From Rhynochetos jubatus (Eukaryota; Chordata; Aves; Eurypygiformes; Rhynochetidae): a stretch of 64,000 nucleotides of DNA. Under the pieces are notes generated by a model that did no database searches, had not been told where the DNA came from, and saw nothing but the letters and a program-made list of their open reading frames with translations. The position numbers and the translations under genes are program-made. Location: NCBI GenBank assembly GCA_027574665.1, contig CM050654.1, positions 20,342,222-20,406,221 on the forward strand, read 5' to 3'. Shown here in pieces: positions 11,701 through 25,537 of this stretch; the first letter of the stretch is position 1, and each line of letters starts with the position of its first letter.

Positions 11701-13410
11701 GGATTCCTTTAAAGTTTATGTTTTTGCCAAGATAAACGTATCTTAATTGTGGCTTCTTCACAGCAACGAAGTGTTATCAAAATTAAAATCTAATTAAATG
11801 CTTTTGTGTTCTTTCTACTGACTTCTCTTATTCTTGGCTCTAACGTGGACACTTTCTCCTTCCTGTGGCGCACACTAACACTTGGCTTGTTGGGCCTATT
11901 TATAAAGAAGGGACCAACAAATATCATGGTTCAAAATTCATGGTGCTAGCTGATTCTGAGTAGAGGTGGTGAGAGCATCCCTTATCTGGGGAGATAGCTA
12001 AGTTTTGGGCTGGCAGAACAGACCTTGGTAGGACCAAAGCTGAGGATACTGGAAGTGGCCACAAATCTTCAGGGCAGCTGTCTGTTCTGTGTTCGGTTGG
12101 GTGTGCAGTTAATGCCTACTTGTTCTTTTAGCTCCTTACTTCAGAGATACATGTGAATATCTGTTATTGATTAGTAACTGCTGAGCTGTTAGTTGGCAAA
12201 TAGCCCCAAGAACGGATTATTCAAACCTAAATTTAATAAAGATGTCTAGAATCGTGCTTCAGTAGAAGGTTTCACTTAAATATTTTGGATGCTTGTGGTG
12301 ACCAGTGTGGCAGCAGTGGAGTGCCCTCCTGCAGCATCAGCCACATGTATGAATATGTCTAGGTATCTGAAGAGGAGGAAGGGGAAGGAACAAACTGTTT
12401 GCTAAGTTAGTACTCTGATTCTCTCTCTGCAAGCACTATGCTACCGCTGGTGAGTTTTATGTGAGATCTGAATTGTGAAAAGATTCCTCCTCCCAGTGGA
12501 AATAACCCTGAATATCAGGGTTCCAAAAAAATACTGCAGCAGTGTTCCGCCTTGCAGGCACACAGGTCAGAGAGCAGCTGGCCTTGGGCCTCATCCAGCA
12601 CGGCTCACAAAGGTCAGTGTAGGGTGTCTCTAAGGCCAGGGATGCAAGTGGCGAGGGAGCAGTTTCATCTGAATCTGAGAGATCAAAGGACTTCAGAATA
12701 TAAAGTTTTTCCTTATTCCTGGAAGGAGATAAACGGGAAGTGCAAGGAGTACTTGGAGAGTCTGTTTTGTAACACTTAACCTAACACTAGTGAGATTACA
12801 GCAGAGTTACATTTTGTTCCAATTATACCTCAGTACACTTTGGAGTTAAAATGTGTAAGGCTGTAACTCCTTAAGCTACTGATGTTGCGGAATCCTAAAA
12901 CTTAAGGTGTTAGTGTGGCACCCCTCATCCGTAATCTGTTCAGTGTGTGTATGTGTGTAGCTCCTGCTCTTTCCTCCCTGGGACTTCCAGGGGAAGGGCC
13001 CGCCTGTGCATGGTTTCATGAGAGGTCTTTCCCTCTCATTTGAGCACATATCTCCTGCTGAAGAAACTACAGGATATTCTTTAATAGGAAGTAATACAGA
13101 GGTTAAAATAAATGCTCTTAGCAGCTTCAGAGAGCCCAAAATAGCTTGTGCATGTTTCTCTTGTGATAACTTCAGGAAGTGGGGTGATTCCCTCTTCCTC
13201 CCTCTCTTTAACGAATGCTGTGCTTGACTGCTGAAATCCTCTTGCCATGAAGAGCAGGCAGTGTGGAGCAGGCTTCCCTGAATTTTCCTGGACCCTGATG
13301 CAGCAGGACCAGAAGGGAGCCCTAAGAAGAAATTGCATTGCTCAGCTTGTTGTATTGCTTCCTATGAAAATTGCCAGTCAGGTCCTCAGTGGTGAGGGTG
13401 GCTAACCACT

Positions 13411-13566
13411 GAAACTGGTTGTCCAGGGAGATTATGGAGTCTTTGTCCTTGGACATGGTCTGAAAACTGGACTGGACAAGGCCCAAGCAATCTGCTTTAA
13501 GCTGGGTTAGCCCTGCTCTGAACTAGATGAGATCCAGTGGTTCCTTCCAGCTGGCTGTATACTGTG
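13411..13566 (+). repeat. CR1 LINE 3' fragment (degenerate)
   Basis: The order of phrases matches the bird CR1 3' end in the sense direction: an eroded 'aacaggctgcccagggaggttgtggagtc' (here ctggttgtccagggag), then the tggacaag block, then gaactagatgagatccagtg and gttccttccagc. It is a 5'-truncated, old copy without coding capacity. Confidence 0.75.
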
Positions 13567-13709
13567 TTTCTACATTACTGGAAAAGCATGGCTGCTTTTG
13601 TCTGTCCCTAGAACATCTGGGAATAAAAGTGGTCTCATAACATCCAAAAATGGCCTTGAGAAGTCTGAATAAAGACTTCAAAAATTGGAGTGTGTAGAGA
13701 AGCATAGTT

Positions 13710-13805
13710 TGGGGAATGTGACTTCGCCCAAAGTCTCATAGCAGCAGGTCTGTAATAGTGCTGGAGAGGGTCGTAAATCTCCTGACTGGCAGACTAGTGC
13801 CTTAG
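13710..13805 (+). repeat. Possible MIR / CORE-SINE fossil
   Basis: The segment gtgacttcgcccaaagtctc, followed by agcagcaggtctgtaatag and tcctgactg, resembles the MIR core (gtgacttgcccaaggtcac, acagctagtaagtgg). It directly follows a CR1 fragment. It is very diverged and the call rests on one short block. Confidence 0.45.
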
Positions 13806-13907
13806 TAGCTGAAAGATGCTGTCTTTAAACATAAAAACATCTCCTTTCCTTACTCAACTACTTTCAGATCACTCTGCAACAGACTACTTTTACCCTCCAA
13901 AAGACCT

Positions 13908-13919
13908 CCCCCCCCCCCC
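13908..13919 (+). repeat. C12 homopolymer
   Basis: There are twelve consecutive C bases after aagacct. It is a simple repeat with no other context. Confidence 0.9.
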
Positions 13920-15878
13920 TTATCTGTCATACTTGTATGGGGTTTTAGTGCTGAAGAAAAGTTTACTGCGTTGACTTTTTCAGGAAACACTGAGAACATC
14001 AGATCTGGAAAAGAATTTGGTGAAATAAAGACAAGAGCTGTAAAGGAAATTTTTAGAAAGTGATGTTATTCCCAGTTTGCTGCATAACAATTAATCTCTT
14101 ATTTTTAAGAGAGGAAAAGAGCAGAGGAAGCTGTACACTGAATCCAAGTTTGAATCTCTCTTTGTTTAAAAATAAAAATCACTTAAACTTTTTAAAATCT
14201 GGAAGCTGAGAAGAACACAGATCAGCATTTTAAAGAGTACACTGGAAGGAGTTAAGCTGTGAGTTAACAGCATCTGTGTTTCAAATCCAAATGCTACGAA
14301 CAAGGCGCCATTCAGATCTTCGGTTATAAGTTATGCCGAATTCGTTATGCTGTGTTAGTTTGAATTCTGTTGGGAGGAGAAAAAGAAAATCATGGCAGAT
14401 TTAGAAAAAAAATCATTACTCTTGGTTTGGTAGCTTGTGTTTGAAGCGATGAGGCAGGATTCTCCTTTCCCAACTTCTTTTGTGTCTAGCACTTACGCAG
14501 GTCATCTGCTAATTATTAGCAGCTGTCAAACTATGGAGTTACATAAGCACAACTAAAAGTCAGCGGAGCCTTGCATCATTCAGCAGATCTGTCCAACACT
14601 TATTCACCACAATAACAGATCGGTTTTGTAACTCACTTGACAGAGCTATCTGGGAGAGCATCAGCAGGCACAGAAAGTTGGGAAATCCTTTAAGTCACAG
14701 AAGTTACTTAGGATAATGTGTTATTTTATTGTCACCATAACCTGTTGTCCGATTATACATGTGCGTTGCTGTTCTGTGAAGAGAGCTGTGTGTTGGGGTA
14801 ATGCCCTGTAACAGCTGAGCCTGCTGGCTACATAAAGCTGGATTGTCTGGGCAGTTTTGCTTGGAGGACGGGTATGGGTGCTATGCCTGGCTGCAGTGGA
14901 AGCAAGACAAGTGTGAATGCTTGTGAATGTGTCCCAAATTAGCCACGGTCAGTGATAGGGCTGAATACAACAAACTGCCTTACACATCAGAAAAGGCACC
15001 TGTACAATGGGACACGCGTAGAGCCAAGCACTTGGGATTTCTGGGCGAGGGATGTACCTGCAGCGCACACGGGAGTGTGCTGGCGTGGACAGCCTGAGGC
15101 TGGCAGGTCCAGACTCTGCTCCCGGGCTAATAACCTGGGCTCAGCACACTGCAGGTTTGCTCAGCAGCATGAGTTTCTTCCCATTGAACCTCGAGGGGAT
15201 ATAAAACCTAATCTCCTGCAGTTTTGCGTGTTAAATCATAGACTATGTAATGAATTGTCTGATCCAGAGTCTGGTTTTGTTTTCGGACTTTTTTTGGTCT
15301 TGTGTTCTTTTTCGCTGGTGTAAAGATCTCCATAGGCCAGAGAGACGGTGAAAGGGTGAGTGTAGTGTTATCAAATGTGCAAAATACAATCTTTAAAATA
15401 CTTGTTCTAGGGAATTAAGAAGGTAAAATGAATTCCAGCAAATAGTGTCCCTCCGGAGCAGTCTCTGCACCCCTCGGCTCAGCAGAGTTTGCCTGAGCTT
15501 CCATTCTTTTCCCCAACTCTTAGCTCTTTTAAAGCAGTGATGTGAACAGTGAAGTTTGAGAGCTGCTGCCCTAGATCAGTGGTGTCTCAGCTATTTCTCC
15601 TGGGAACAACAGGCGGTGCCTCATTAGCTCACCTTGCTGTCAGGCTCTGAAAATGGTGGGACCTTATAGCCACCCTCAAATTACTCTGGTCCCTGAGGAG
15701 AAATATAGGTGTTTGGAGGCAGCTTGCAAGCTCTAGCTGCTGAGGTAGCACTCCAGAGCCATAAGAGGATGGTATGAATTAGGGCAGTCCTATGAGTAGC
15801 CTAAACAGGATGGTAACTAGCTTTGTAACTACCATCAGCTAGGTACCTCTGAGTAGAAAGACATGACTGATGAAAAGC

Positions 15879-15900
15879 GGGGGGGGGGGGGGGGGGGGGG
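15879..15900 (+). repeat. G22 homopolymer
   Basis: Twenty-two consecutive G bases lie between gatgaaaagc and aggattg. Such a run can fold into G-quadruplexes and its length is likely to vary between alleles. It is also a frequent place for assembly error, so the exact count should not be trusted. Confidence 0.85.
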
Positions 15901-18900
15901 AGGATTGCTTGTTCTCCCCCTCATCACCAACCTGAGGAAATATTCCTCAGCTAGTGATTCAAGGGTACTCCTTTGACATTCCTGGACCAATTTGGACTGC
16001 AGTTTGGCAAACATGGACAGCATCAACCCTGCAGTACGAAGCTCTGCAGTCTTCTCTTCAATTTACCCCAACTCCTCAGTCCTCCCTTGGCCATCACGTC
16101 AGTCACTGATTTACCCAACACTGACTGACCCACTTTGCTAACGTATTTCCAAAAGTGGGGTTTTTTTCTGGCATGGAAGTGCAAAACAGGGAATTTTCAC
16201 TCTTACTTTCACATTTGAAGCTACTGAAAATGGTTTTTAAAGGAAGTATTAAATGTAAACCATAAAGGGTGCTGTGTGTTACATATAAGTAACCACATGC
16301 TAATGCATGTAAGTGAGTTTGCATGACTCAATGTATTGATCTCTTTATATGTATCTGTTTGGTCAGATGTTCCTTCTTGGTTTTCATATGGTCATACATC
16401 TTGTCTTTGATTTTAAGACCTCTGAGATGGGGAATGCATTTGACCAATGCCCAGTAGAATACATTTTCTATTCCAATGGTATGAAATGAAAAATCAAATT
16501 ATAACAATGTAGGGGCAAGGGAGGTATGCAAGAATGACTAATTCAGTTTTAGAGAGAATGTTATTCATCTGAGGCCGCAGAGGCAACACCTACTTGTCTA
16601 TCACTGTTCCTGTCTGCAGGTTGCATTTTCAGACCATCCCAGACTAATGCTACTTTGAAACTGAAAGATATTCCTGAAATGTACAGCTTTTCCAATCAAT
16701 AGCTCTGGTGGCATCTTGGAACCTGAAACTCTCAAATGGCAGCAGACAGCCCCAAAACTTTGGTTTGATACTAGGCAGCAACAAGCCACAAGGAAATAAT
16801 TCTCCCTTGGACCTTCCTATTGTATTTTCAAATGCAAGTTCTGCATTTGATCTGAATAGGTGGCTTAGGGAGGGACAGAGATCTTGTTTCATGGCATAAC
16901 TTTAAATAGATTGTTCTTAATTGAATTGACTAGTGTCCCTTGGGTGTAAATGAGCAACTCCTGTTCTTGACTTGTTTAGTTTATTTTCAAATAAGATTAT
17001 TCTTTTCAAAGTGAAGCATCTTACTCTGAAGAGTTGCTGCGTACTTGTACTTACTTATTCTCTTAAGTGGAACCAGAGCAATATTTATTGCCTCATTTAT
17101 TGGTTATCCTCTTCCTAGCAGCTCTCTGCAGGATCAGTGTCTCCAAGTTTTATTATAGCTTTTTCTTTTTTCATTTGTGCATCCTTAAAAAAAAAAGCAT
17201 GCATGCTGGCTGGAGTCAAGAGGAAGACAAATTAACTTGAGCTGCTATAGGGAACTAGAAAATGAAGTGTTCCATAACTGACAAACAGCTTGAGATGACT
17301 GGACAAGTTCCCTCTTTATTCATCTGAAATGTGCCAGTTGTTTAGCAGAACATCCCTGATAATGCAAGGGAATTGCAGGGTAAAACCCAGTTGGATGTCA
17401 TCATGTCCAGTACTTAAATGAGAACACTGAGGGATTTTGTGCTTCCAAGGGAAAGAACTGTCATTGTTGTCTTCTGCTTTTTGTTACTTTAAAAGTTCCC
17501 CAAGAAAGTTTCCTCTTAGGACGAATAATGGAGTTTATAGTTGTTTACAGTAAAAGGGGTATATGACTGCTCTTTTTTGATTAGACTGAAAGCTTTTGTT
17601 CTTCTCACAAGTATGTTTCTTCACCATCTGCTCACTCATTGGCAAGACCGAGGAGGCATTCAGGAAGCCATGTAATGATACATCATGGTATATAATACCA
17701 CAGCACTTACAGCTTCTAAGGCCTTTGCTCCAGGCCATCTGCTGTGAGTTATGGACAGAAGCAAATGAAAATAGAATGGAAAAACCTTGCAAGAAGGGAA
17801 AGTTTTAAAAACAATATATGTGTGTGTGTTTTTTCACCCTCTTCCCTTTGTATAGAGATAAGGAAGTGTCCCACTGCCATTTCATAGCTAGGGCTTCATG
17901 CCCTAAGAAGTGAGAACACACACACAAAATCTCTGGACTACCAAAAGGGCTTGTAGGTACAAGCTTAGTCCTCTCTTGATGTAAGGTTGCTGTAGGGGAT
18001 CAGCGCTAAGAAAATCAGCATCGCTCCAGGCAATGTCAGGACAGCATTTCCCAGGGCTTTCCTCTGGACTGTTTTCCATTAGGCTTCTGGAGGTGCTCCC
18101 TCTGTTCTGTGGTGGGCAATGATGGTTATTTTTGGAAATCACCATCCTGAAGGTACGTTCACTCTTTCTTCTGCTCTAAAGCTTTGGTGCCATTGACATC
18201 TTCTGAAGTTTTGGAGAGTTGCTGTGATGTGACTGCACCAGGGAGGAAAAAACCTAGAGTATCTGCAGACATGCTTGATGCAATAACTTCAGTTCTGTCC
18301 AGTGACATTGTCATGAATTGCAGTCTCACTTCTCTGTATTTGTCTGGTGTGTTCAGGGCCTGGTTTCTTCACTTCTCAGCAGAGCACATGACCCCTGGTA
18401 TCAGTGTCATTTTCTGTAATGTGCATCAGAGCAAGATCTTGGACCCTGTCACTAAGGAATCCTGTCTGGTGTAAGGCAAAAACAGAATTCCCAAGAGCGA
18501 CATGAGGTGCTGGCTTTGGCATTACAAGTTGAGAGAACATTCCTTGTCCCATTTAGCAGCAAAAAAGCCCAAAGTTAAATATGTCACAAAGTTTACTTAA
18601 ATGCAAACTATTAACATCATGAAACCTCAAGTAGATATAAACAGCCTGTGTCACAGCTGGTGTAGCTGAGCCCCTGCTGGCAGCATGTAGTGACAGGGAA
18701 GCGGGTGAAGAAACACCTTTAGACTCCTGCGGCGTGGGGGATGCTTTGAGGTGTTCCTGATGAGAGAATGGGGCATTTCGGCTCACAATTCATCCTCCAT
18801 GAGGGACCATGCCGAAGCATGCTGGCTCTGCTGGGGTGTGGCCCACAGACCGACTGGAAGCATTGGGCTCTACCAAAATGCCCGTGACTAATATTGCCTC

Positions 18901-21900
18901 CCCAAAGGGGCCTGTGCTGCAGTCTCCCCCTTACTCAGGTAATTTTTCAGGCCGAGCAGGGGGTTTTAGGAGGCCCCTGCTGCTTTCCTCTGCACTATTC
19001 TCTTAGGTCACTGCCGTGGAGCCAGCCAGCTTTGCTGAATAGTCTAGAAATTGGGCTGTAAGGTATTTCTGCCCTGTTAGCAGCAGCTTTTCGGAGAGCA
19101 TAGGTAACACCCTCAGAGCTGTAAGCCGTATACTTTGCTGTAAATTTAATTAGTCTGTTCTCTACTGAGTACCTGGCCTTTTGCTCCTGGGAGAGGAAAG
19201 AAGAGACAAAACGCATGCAGATCATTATACAGCTGATTACAAGTTCAGTTATGTTCTTGTGTGGAACTTCTGCGGGAGACCTGGTGCCGAGCTGTGTCGA
19301 GTCAGAATATCGTACTACTGCCTCCACTCTCCATCTCAACCTGCACAATTTGGGACCTCATCCCGAGTGTCCATTCCCAAGCGTGTTATGAGAACTTGCA
19401 TAGCCAAGGCATAAGAAGCCTAGCTCCTTTTATTTTGTCTAGCTGTGGGGACAACAGGGTGTCCTCATACTCCTTGGAAGTAGAGGTGTTGCTGTATGTG
19501 CTGTGAGTACAATCTGATAGCTGCTTGGCTTCAGCAGTTGATGAAACCAGGTTTTGATGATGAGCAGAAATTCTTGGGAGAATATTGTTTTCAGTAAATA
19601 TTAACGAAAGAAACACACATGATCTGATCTTGCTCACCTTACTTGGGTGTAGTTTCAATCAGTATGGGATTGCTGGCACTTGTATGTAAGCAAGGAATAA
19701 AACATCTTATCTATTATACAGCAGAGAAGCCGCTTCTATTTCATAATCGCCCAGCAAGTATGCACACACTCAGAGCTGTGGCTATATTTGGCATCCAGAT
19801 ATTCCTGATGTGGAGTATACCACCCATGGGAAGAATGCAAGAAATGGACTAAAGTTCCCACTGATTGGGACTTATTTTCCCTTAGAAAAAGGAAAAGTAG
19901 AAGGGTATGAGCTTTGGATAGGGTGTTCCTACTATAAAATGGTGCACAGCTCTTTGTCTGCAGTGAAATCATGCCAGTATATACTCCTGTATTATCCTGC
20001 TTGTAGCTTTCTATTTTCTACCTAATCACAAGTTTTCAGTCCTTTAAGCATGAAGATTCAGAATTTAAATGGGAAATAAAATAAGCAGAAGTAACAGCTT
20101 GGAACTGTATGGCCTATGTCAGATGAAATATTGCTCATCAATGAGTATTGGGTTTGTGGCTTTAAAACGTGTGGTTGTTGTGGTAGGTCATGATTTCTAA
20201 GGTGTAGATTTGTTTAGCTTTGTTGGTGTCTACATGTATGTGTATATATGTACACAAGTGCTGATGGGAAGTTTGAATATAAAGTATTATTCAGATTTAA
20301 GTGTGATCTCTTAAAACCAGTTGATGTTTTCTACGGAAATAACCAAGTACATAAGAATTCTTCATCAAATTGTTCATACCTGAAACTGTCAACTTTAAGA
20401 CTCATGCTAATAGCTAAAGACAAATTCTTCAATAATAAACATCTTTTACTGTTGCTGTCATAGCAATGCTCACAGATTGAAAAAGGCACTTGAAGACCAG
20501 GCATGCCATTGGCAAAGTATGACAAACACTGCTCTAGAGAAACAGCTAGGCAGTTTTTACTGGGCAAAAAATGTTGAAAATAATCTTTGGAAAGGTAGCA
20601 TGTGTTGTTTCCTATGTTGGCGGCCGTGTCGAGTACTCTCATATTCTTTGGTCAGGTCAAAGAGAAACTGTGTCTCAAGCTTATTGTATAAAAAAGCTAC
20701 AAACTAAGACATTAGGTTTTTATGTGAAATTAAGCATTGTAAGCAATGACCAGCACTGTTCCTTTAATTAAACTTTCTTTTTGATTCCTGAGGACATATT
20801 AAGGTTATTAGAAATATCTATAGTGATATGAGGAGACTTTCAGAAAGATGGAGTTCTCCTTTTAGAAATGTTTTATCTGTATCATAAGATATATGTGCAG
20901 TGCACAGCTTTTCTTTAGGAGTCTGTTAATGTCTGTATTACTGGGGCAGCAAAAAAGGTCTGTTAGTTTAGCAAGTTTTCATTCAAGTTAAGAAATCTGT
21001 AGGCGTTTCTAGGCATATTATGTTTCTTAGTAATGGCTTTTATTTATGTGGCTGTCCTCTAAAAGGGTAACCTGTGGCTAGAACTGAGGCCGATAGCTGT
21101 AAACATGATGTCTCATACATGCGTAGCTGTGTAAAGGGTTTTGTCTCAGAATTTGTTAGTTTGGTTTTCCTGGTTTCAGACAGGAGTGGAGCAGTGTGAA
21201 AACCCTTCATCCTTCACACACACATGACTGCAGAGGGGGAATTTTCCAAAAAAAATTTTGACCATCAGATTTTGTTCATGTCTCGGATGAAGGTCAAGAT
21301 AGATTCTCTGTTTTATCTGGTATGATTCTCCCACCCTGAAGGAACGTGTTCATATTTCATCGTTCTGAAGAAACGTGGTGGGCAACATTAAATATTTACA
21401 TCTCTCTGTGAAGTCGCATGGATGCCACCAGGATACCTAGCTCTACATCACACATGCTCTAATTCACCCCAAACACCCACTGTTTACTAATCTTCAGCCC
21501 CCGTCTGTGCCGATAATGAGCAAGAGGAAATGGAAACAGCAGGGATTATATGCTACTGAGAAGTCCCAGTTTCCATGCCTGGTTGTAATTCTTTCAACAA
21601 ACTCTTGCCGACTGCGCTCCTGCTTTGAAGTTTGAACACCTCTGTATTAGACCCTGGCTCTGGTGATTTGGCAAACAGATTTGGAGAGGTTTTTTGTAGT
21701 TGCATATTAGCAGCTCCACATGATGGCTTACTCTTGCACTCACACGTGCTGTGCCTGCTCGAGGTCAGGAGCAGCACGGATTTTGTCCAATCACTGAGAT
21801 GTTAATTGCTCGTATTTGCTGGTGACAGGTACGAGAGAGAAAACAGTCCCTACCATATCCATTATGCTCCCAAGCCTCCTCCCATTTTTCAATGGCAAGT

Positions 21901-24900
21901 GGCATGTGTGGGTTTTGGATGCAGGGATTCAGCATGCTCCGTTAGCCTGGATCATCATGTCCCAGTATACTCAAACCTGTGGATGAAGGGTAATGCACGT
22001 TTCTAATCTAAACCAAAAACCTCTGAGCCCATGATTGCCTTTTTGTCCCCATAGCACAGGACAAAATACTTGTGTAAATGGCTTTACAGCTGTGTCTGTT
22101 AGCATCCCTGTGTAGTTTATCTCTCAGGCCACTGTGCAACTTGTTATTGCTGCCAGGGTGGTCCTTTATCTATAAATCAAATGCTGTTTGATCTCGTGAC
22201 AACAGAGGGGAAGTCAATTTATGGTCTTAAAAACAACTTGTGCCATCTGCAGGGTTGCTAGCACATGTCTCGGTCAGGTACCCAGGTGTACATAAGGAAG
22301 AGCTTCAGGTGTGCTTTCCACTCAGAAGATAAAGAAATGGGTTTGTCCTGTGTACATAAAAGGTGAGATACAGTGTTAGTTAAAAGCAGGTTACTGCCGA
22401 AAATGCTGTTGAGGCTTCTTCAGCCCTCTGGAAGGTGCCAGTCAACAGATTCCTCACCTGTAACAAGGATGGAGAAATATGTGGCTAGTTTACAGAGGAC
22501 AGAATTTATCAGGCTTCAGATGTTTCCCTTCACGTCTTAACAGTCTGTGGACAGAGCCAACAGATCCTCTGGTGTCCGCAGTGGCCCAGCAAACCCTCTG
22601 CTGCGTGAGGGCTCTGTGGGCACAGCGAGTCCTCCTGTGTCACACAGCTGCCTTGGCTGCCCCTGCACACCACCCCACCACCCCACCCCCAAAAGGGCTT
22701 GCCGAGGTGCCGCTGCACTCCGGACTCTGCTGGAGCGACACCCCAGGACGCTGTTTTCCTTGGGCGTAGCTTGAAAGCGACTGGGAGACTGCTGCGAGCT
22801 GCCTGCTGGGCCAGCAAATTCCCCCTGTCTTGAACATCGTGGAGTATCTGTGGGGATATAAACTACACTTGCCCCACCAGCGACTCCAAGCACGGCGCTG
22901 GTATGGTCCAGTACGCGCAGCTAGGTCCTCACACGGCGGTTGACACATTAAAAGTGACTTTGTAAACGTAACCCCTGCTTAGGATGGCGAGGGATAACCC
23001 GCCCTGTGGAGGGCCGTGCGAAAGCCCCTGGGCGAGCAGCTGGGGGAGGACAAAGCGGCAGTGTGCTGGGAGCAAACACGGCCACTTCCTGAACTCTTCA
23101 ACTTCCCCTCGGCGCCTCTGAAGCTCGGCGTCCAGCGTGTTGGGTCTCTGCACGCTTACCGAGGGGAAAGTCCTTAAGCTGCATGTGTCTTGGTGCTCTC
23201 AAGTGTCTTCCAGAGTAAATAATACCTTGGCCATTTGGCCCAAAGCTTCACATGGGGACAGAGCAGGTGCCTCCGCGGGCGGGCGTTTGCACATGCACTC
23301 CTGCGCAGCCGCCGGAGCTCAGACCTGCGTGCACCCACAGTCGGATGCAAAAGCGTCTGCTTTGCTGACTAGTCTTTTTTTTTTTGTCATGCGCATATTT
23401 TTGTGTGTGTGTGTATCCTTTGCATGTTTACACTTAAAATACTTATATCTCTTATTAGATGGGCGTGATTTCAATGATTAGCTGCTGAAGTTTCTTGAAT
23501 CGAAAAGGCTTGTGCTGGTCTCGCCTTGTCAGCCTGAACGGATCCTTTCCCGAGCTTGTCCCTTTATCCAACAACTTTTTATACTGTCTGCCAACTTTGA
23601 ATGGGGGGAGGTAGGATTATCCTTGCACAGCTGCTCTTGCATAAGCACAGAACTTGGCAGCCGGTGACCCCGGCCGCGGGCACGTGCTGCTCTGTGCAAT
23701 CCTGTTGTTTGTTGCTTGCCTCTTTGCCAGGGGTCACCGCTCCCGCATCTCTGTGGGGTGGGAGGGATCCTCGAAACCACTGCTGCTCCACTTCCAGCAG
23801 GATCAGTCACATTACATTAACCCACCGCTAAATATCACTGGAGCTAAGCTGGCTGGTTTGATAGTAGTAAACTAGTGAGTGGTGGTAGGAAGCCCCAAGG
23901 CAGCAGATGGGGAGGTAGTCCCTGGCTGGTGGTCACCAGGAGGCTGCTCACAGCACTGATGTTTTCATCTGGCACAGTCTAATTTAAACAATGACTTTTT
24001 TTTAGTGGAAACCTCTTAATTTACGTAGAAATTACATAGAATGCATCAACCAATGGACAAAGAAGAACCTCCTGTTGGTTTGCTCTGGGCCTCTCGCTCT
24101 AAGCTGTGGTTTTGTGTTAAAACCCCAGGTAGCAGCAGAGCCAGCTTCATGCTAGCAGTTGTCCCCTGCTGCCTGAGAGAGAGAAAAAGAAACAAAAAGA
24201 AAAAAGCCTAATCAACTTTTGAACACTAGATCAGTTCCTGAATACAGTCCAGGACACAGGCTGTGGAACTGCTGTGCCAATGCACCTGAGAGAGCCATGG
24301 GGCACGGTGGGGGGGACAGCCACAAACTAGTGTTGCTGCTGAAAGCTTTGCATCCCAAATGTTTGCTCACTCTCGTCCTACCTCCAGGTTCTTCATACCC
24401 ATCTTAGGTGTGGCTAGGCCCAATCAGTGCCCCAGCACGTTTGCTGTCGGTCTCCAAGGGAACACCTCTGGCTGTGTAACCACTCTGCCTTCACTCAGCC
24501 CTCGCCAGGCTGATTGGAGCCCCCCGCATTGGCTGTTAGTTCAGCTTTCACTAAATAAAGGGTCATTTAATTGATCTTCATTCCTGCCTCCCCACCCCCC
24601 ATCCTAACTGAAGGATGATTAACATGCTCCACAAGGAACGTCTTCCAGCAGAGCAGTGTCTCCTTGATGACCCTGGTAAGACTGTTCTGCCTCTTCTATG
24701 GCACAGTAATCTTCAAACTTTATCTCCAGGCTGTGTCAGCATTTCTGGTGTTGGTACCACTTGGGATTAGATCGCCTTTCCAAAATTCACGTGTCTTTAA
24801 AACAAAATTCTGCTAAAGCACCACCTATTGACTAATCCCATAAACATACTCCTCTAACACAGGAGACTGTCCTTGCTTTTGTGACATACGTTCAAGCCTG

Positions 24901-25279
24901 TTTGTCCCATCACTAGATGACAATATATGGTCGCACACTGCTACAACTGAGAAGAGAACCTCTATTCTTCTCAAGTCATAAACTGTTTTACATAGGACTC
25001 AAATTCCTGTGAAAGCTGTTTGCCACGTTCAAATGAAAAATATTTCTGAAAATTGCTGATAACTGTATCAATTCAAATGCATCAATTCATTACCACTCTG
25101 AAAATTTGATAAGCAAATAGACTTGATCTGCAATTTCCCACGCCTGCAGCATAATTGCATTTTCCGCTATTGCTTTTGTTTTCCCTTTAAAAGAAGGTGG
25201 AGGGGCACTAAGCGTACTGTAACAGGATCACATTCAGCGTTTGGTTTTAATACGAAGAAATAGTACAAAAAGGTCCATT

Positions 25280-25537
25280 GAATCACGGAGTGACTCAGAA
25301 GGCAGTAGAGGAGGGCTCTTTGGCTGCGCAGAAATGTCAGCGGTTCAACATGAGAGCAGAAGGCTCTTAAACATGCTGTAAGGGACAGTTAGTTTCTTCA
25401 TCTGCTTGTAACAAGTGCAGTGAGCAGCAAGGTGCGGTGAGGAAGTGTGGTGTCACGTGCCGCTCTGCAGGAAACGAGACTGAAGCTGCTGGGGAAGTTC
25501 AGAACCGGGTGACCTCCAACGGACTCAAATAGTACAG
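25280..25537 (+). promoter_or_regulatory. Candidate internal promoter with a short non-coding exon
   Basis: The segment holds tgactca (AP-1/MARE-like, near 25290), gaggaagtg (ETS/PU.1-like, near 25439), tgtggt (RUNX-like) and cacgtg (E-box), all within 170 bases. The sequence ...gcag at 25470 and the donor-like acag|gttagt at 25538 would bound a 67-base exon. These factor motifs suit a blood-cell promoter of WIPF1, but they are short and the claim is inference only. Confidence 0.25.
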
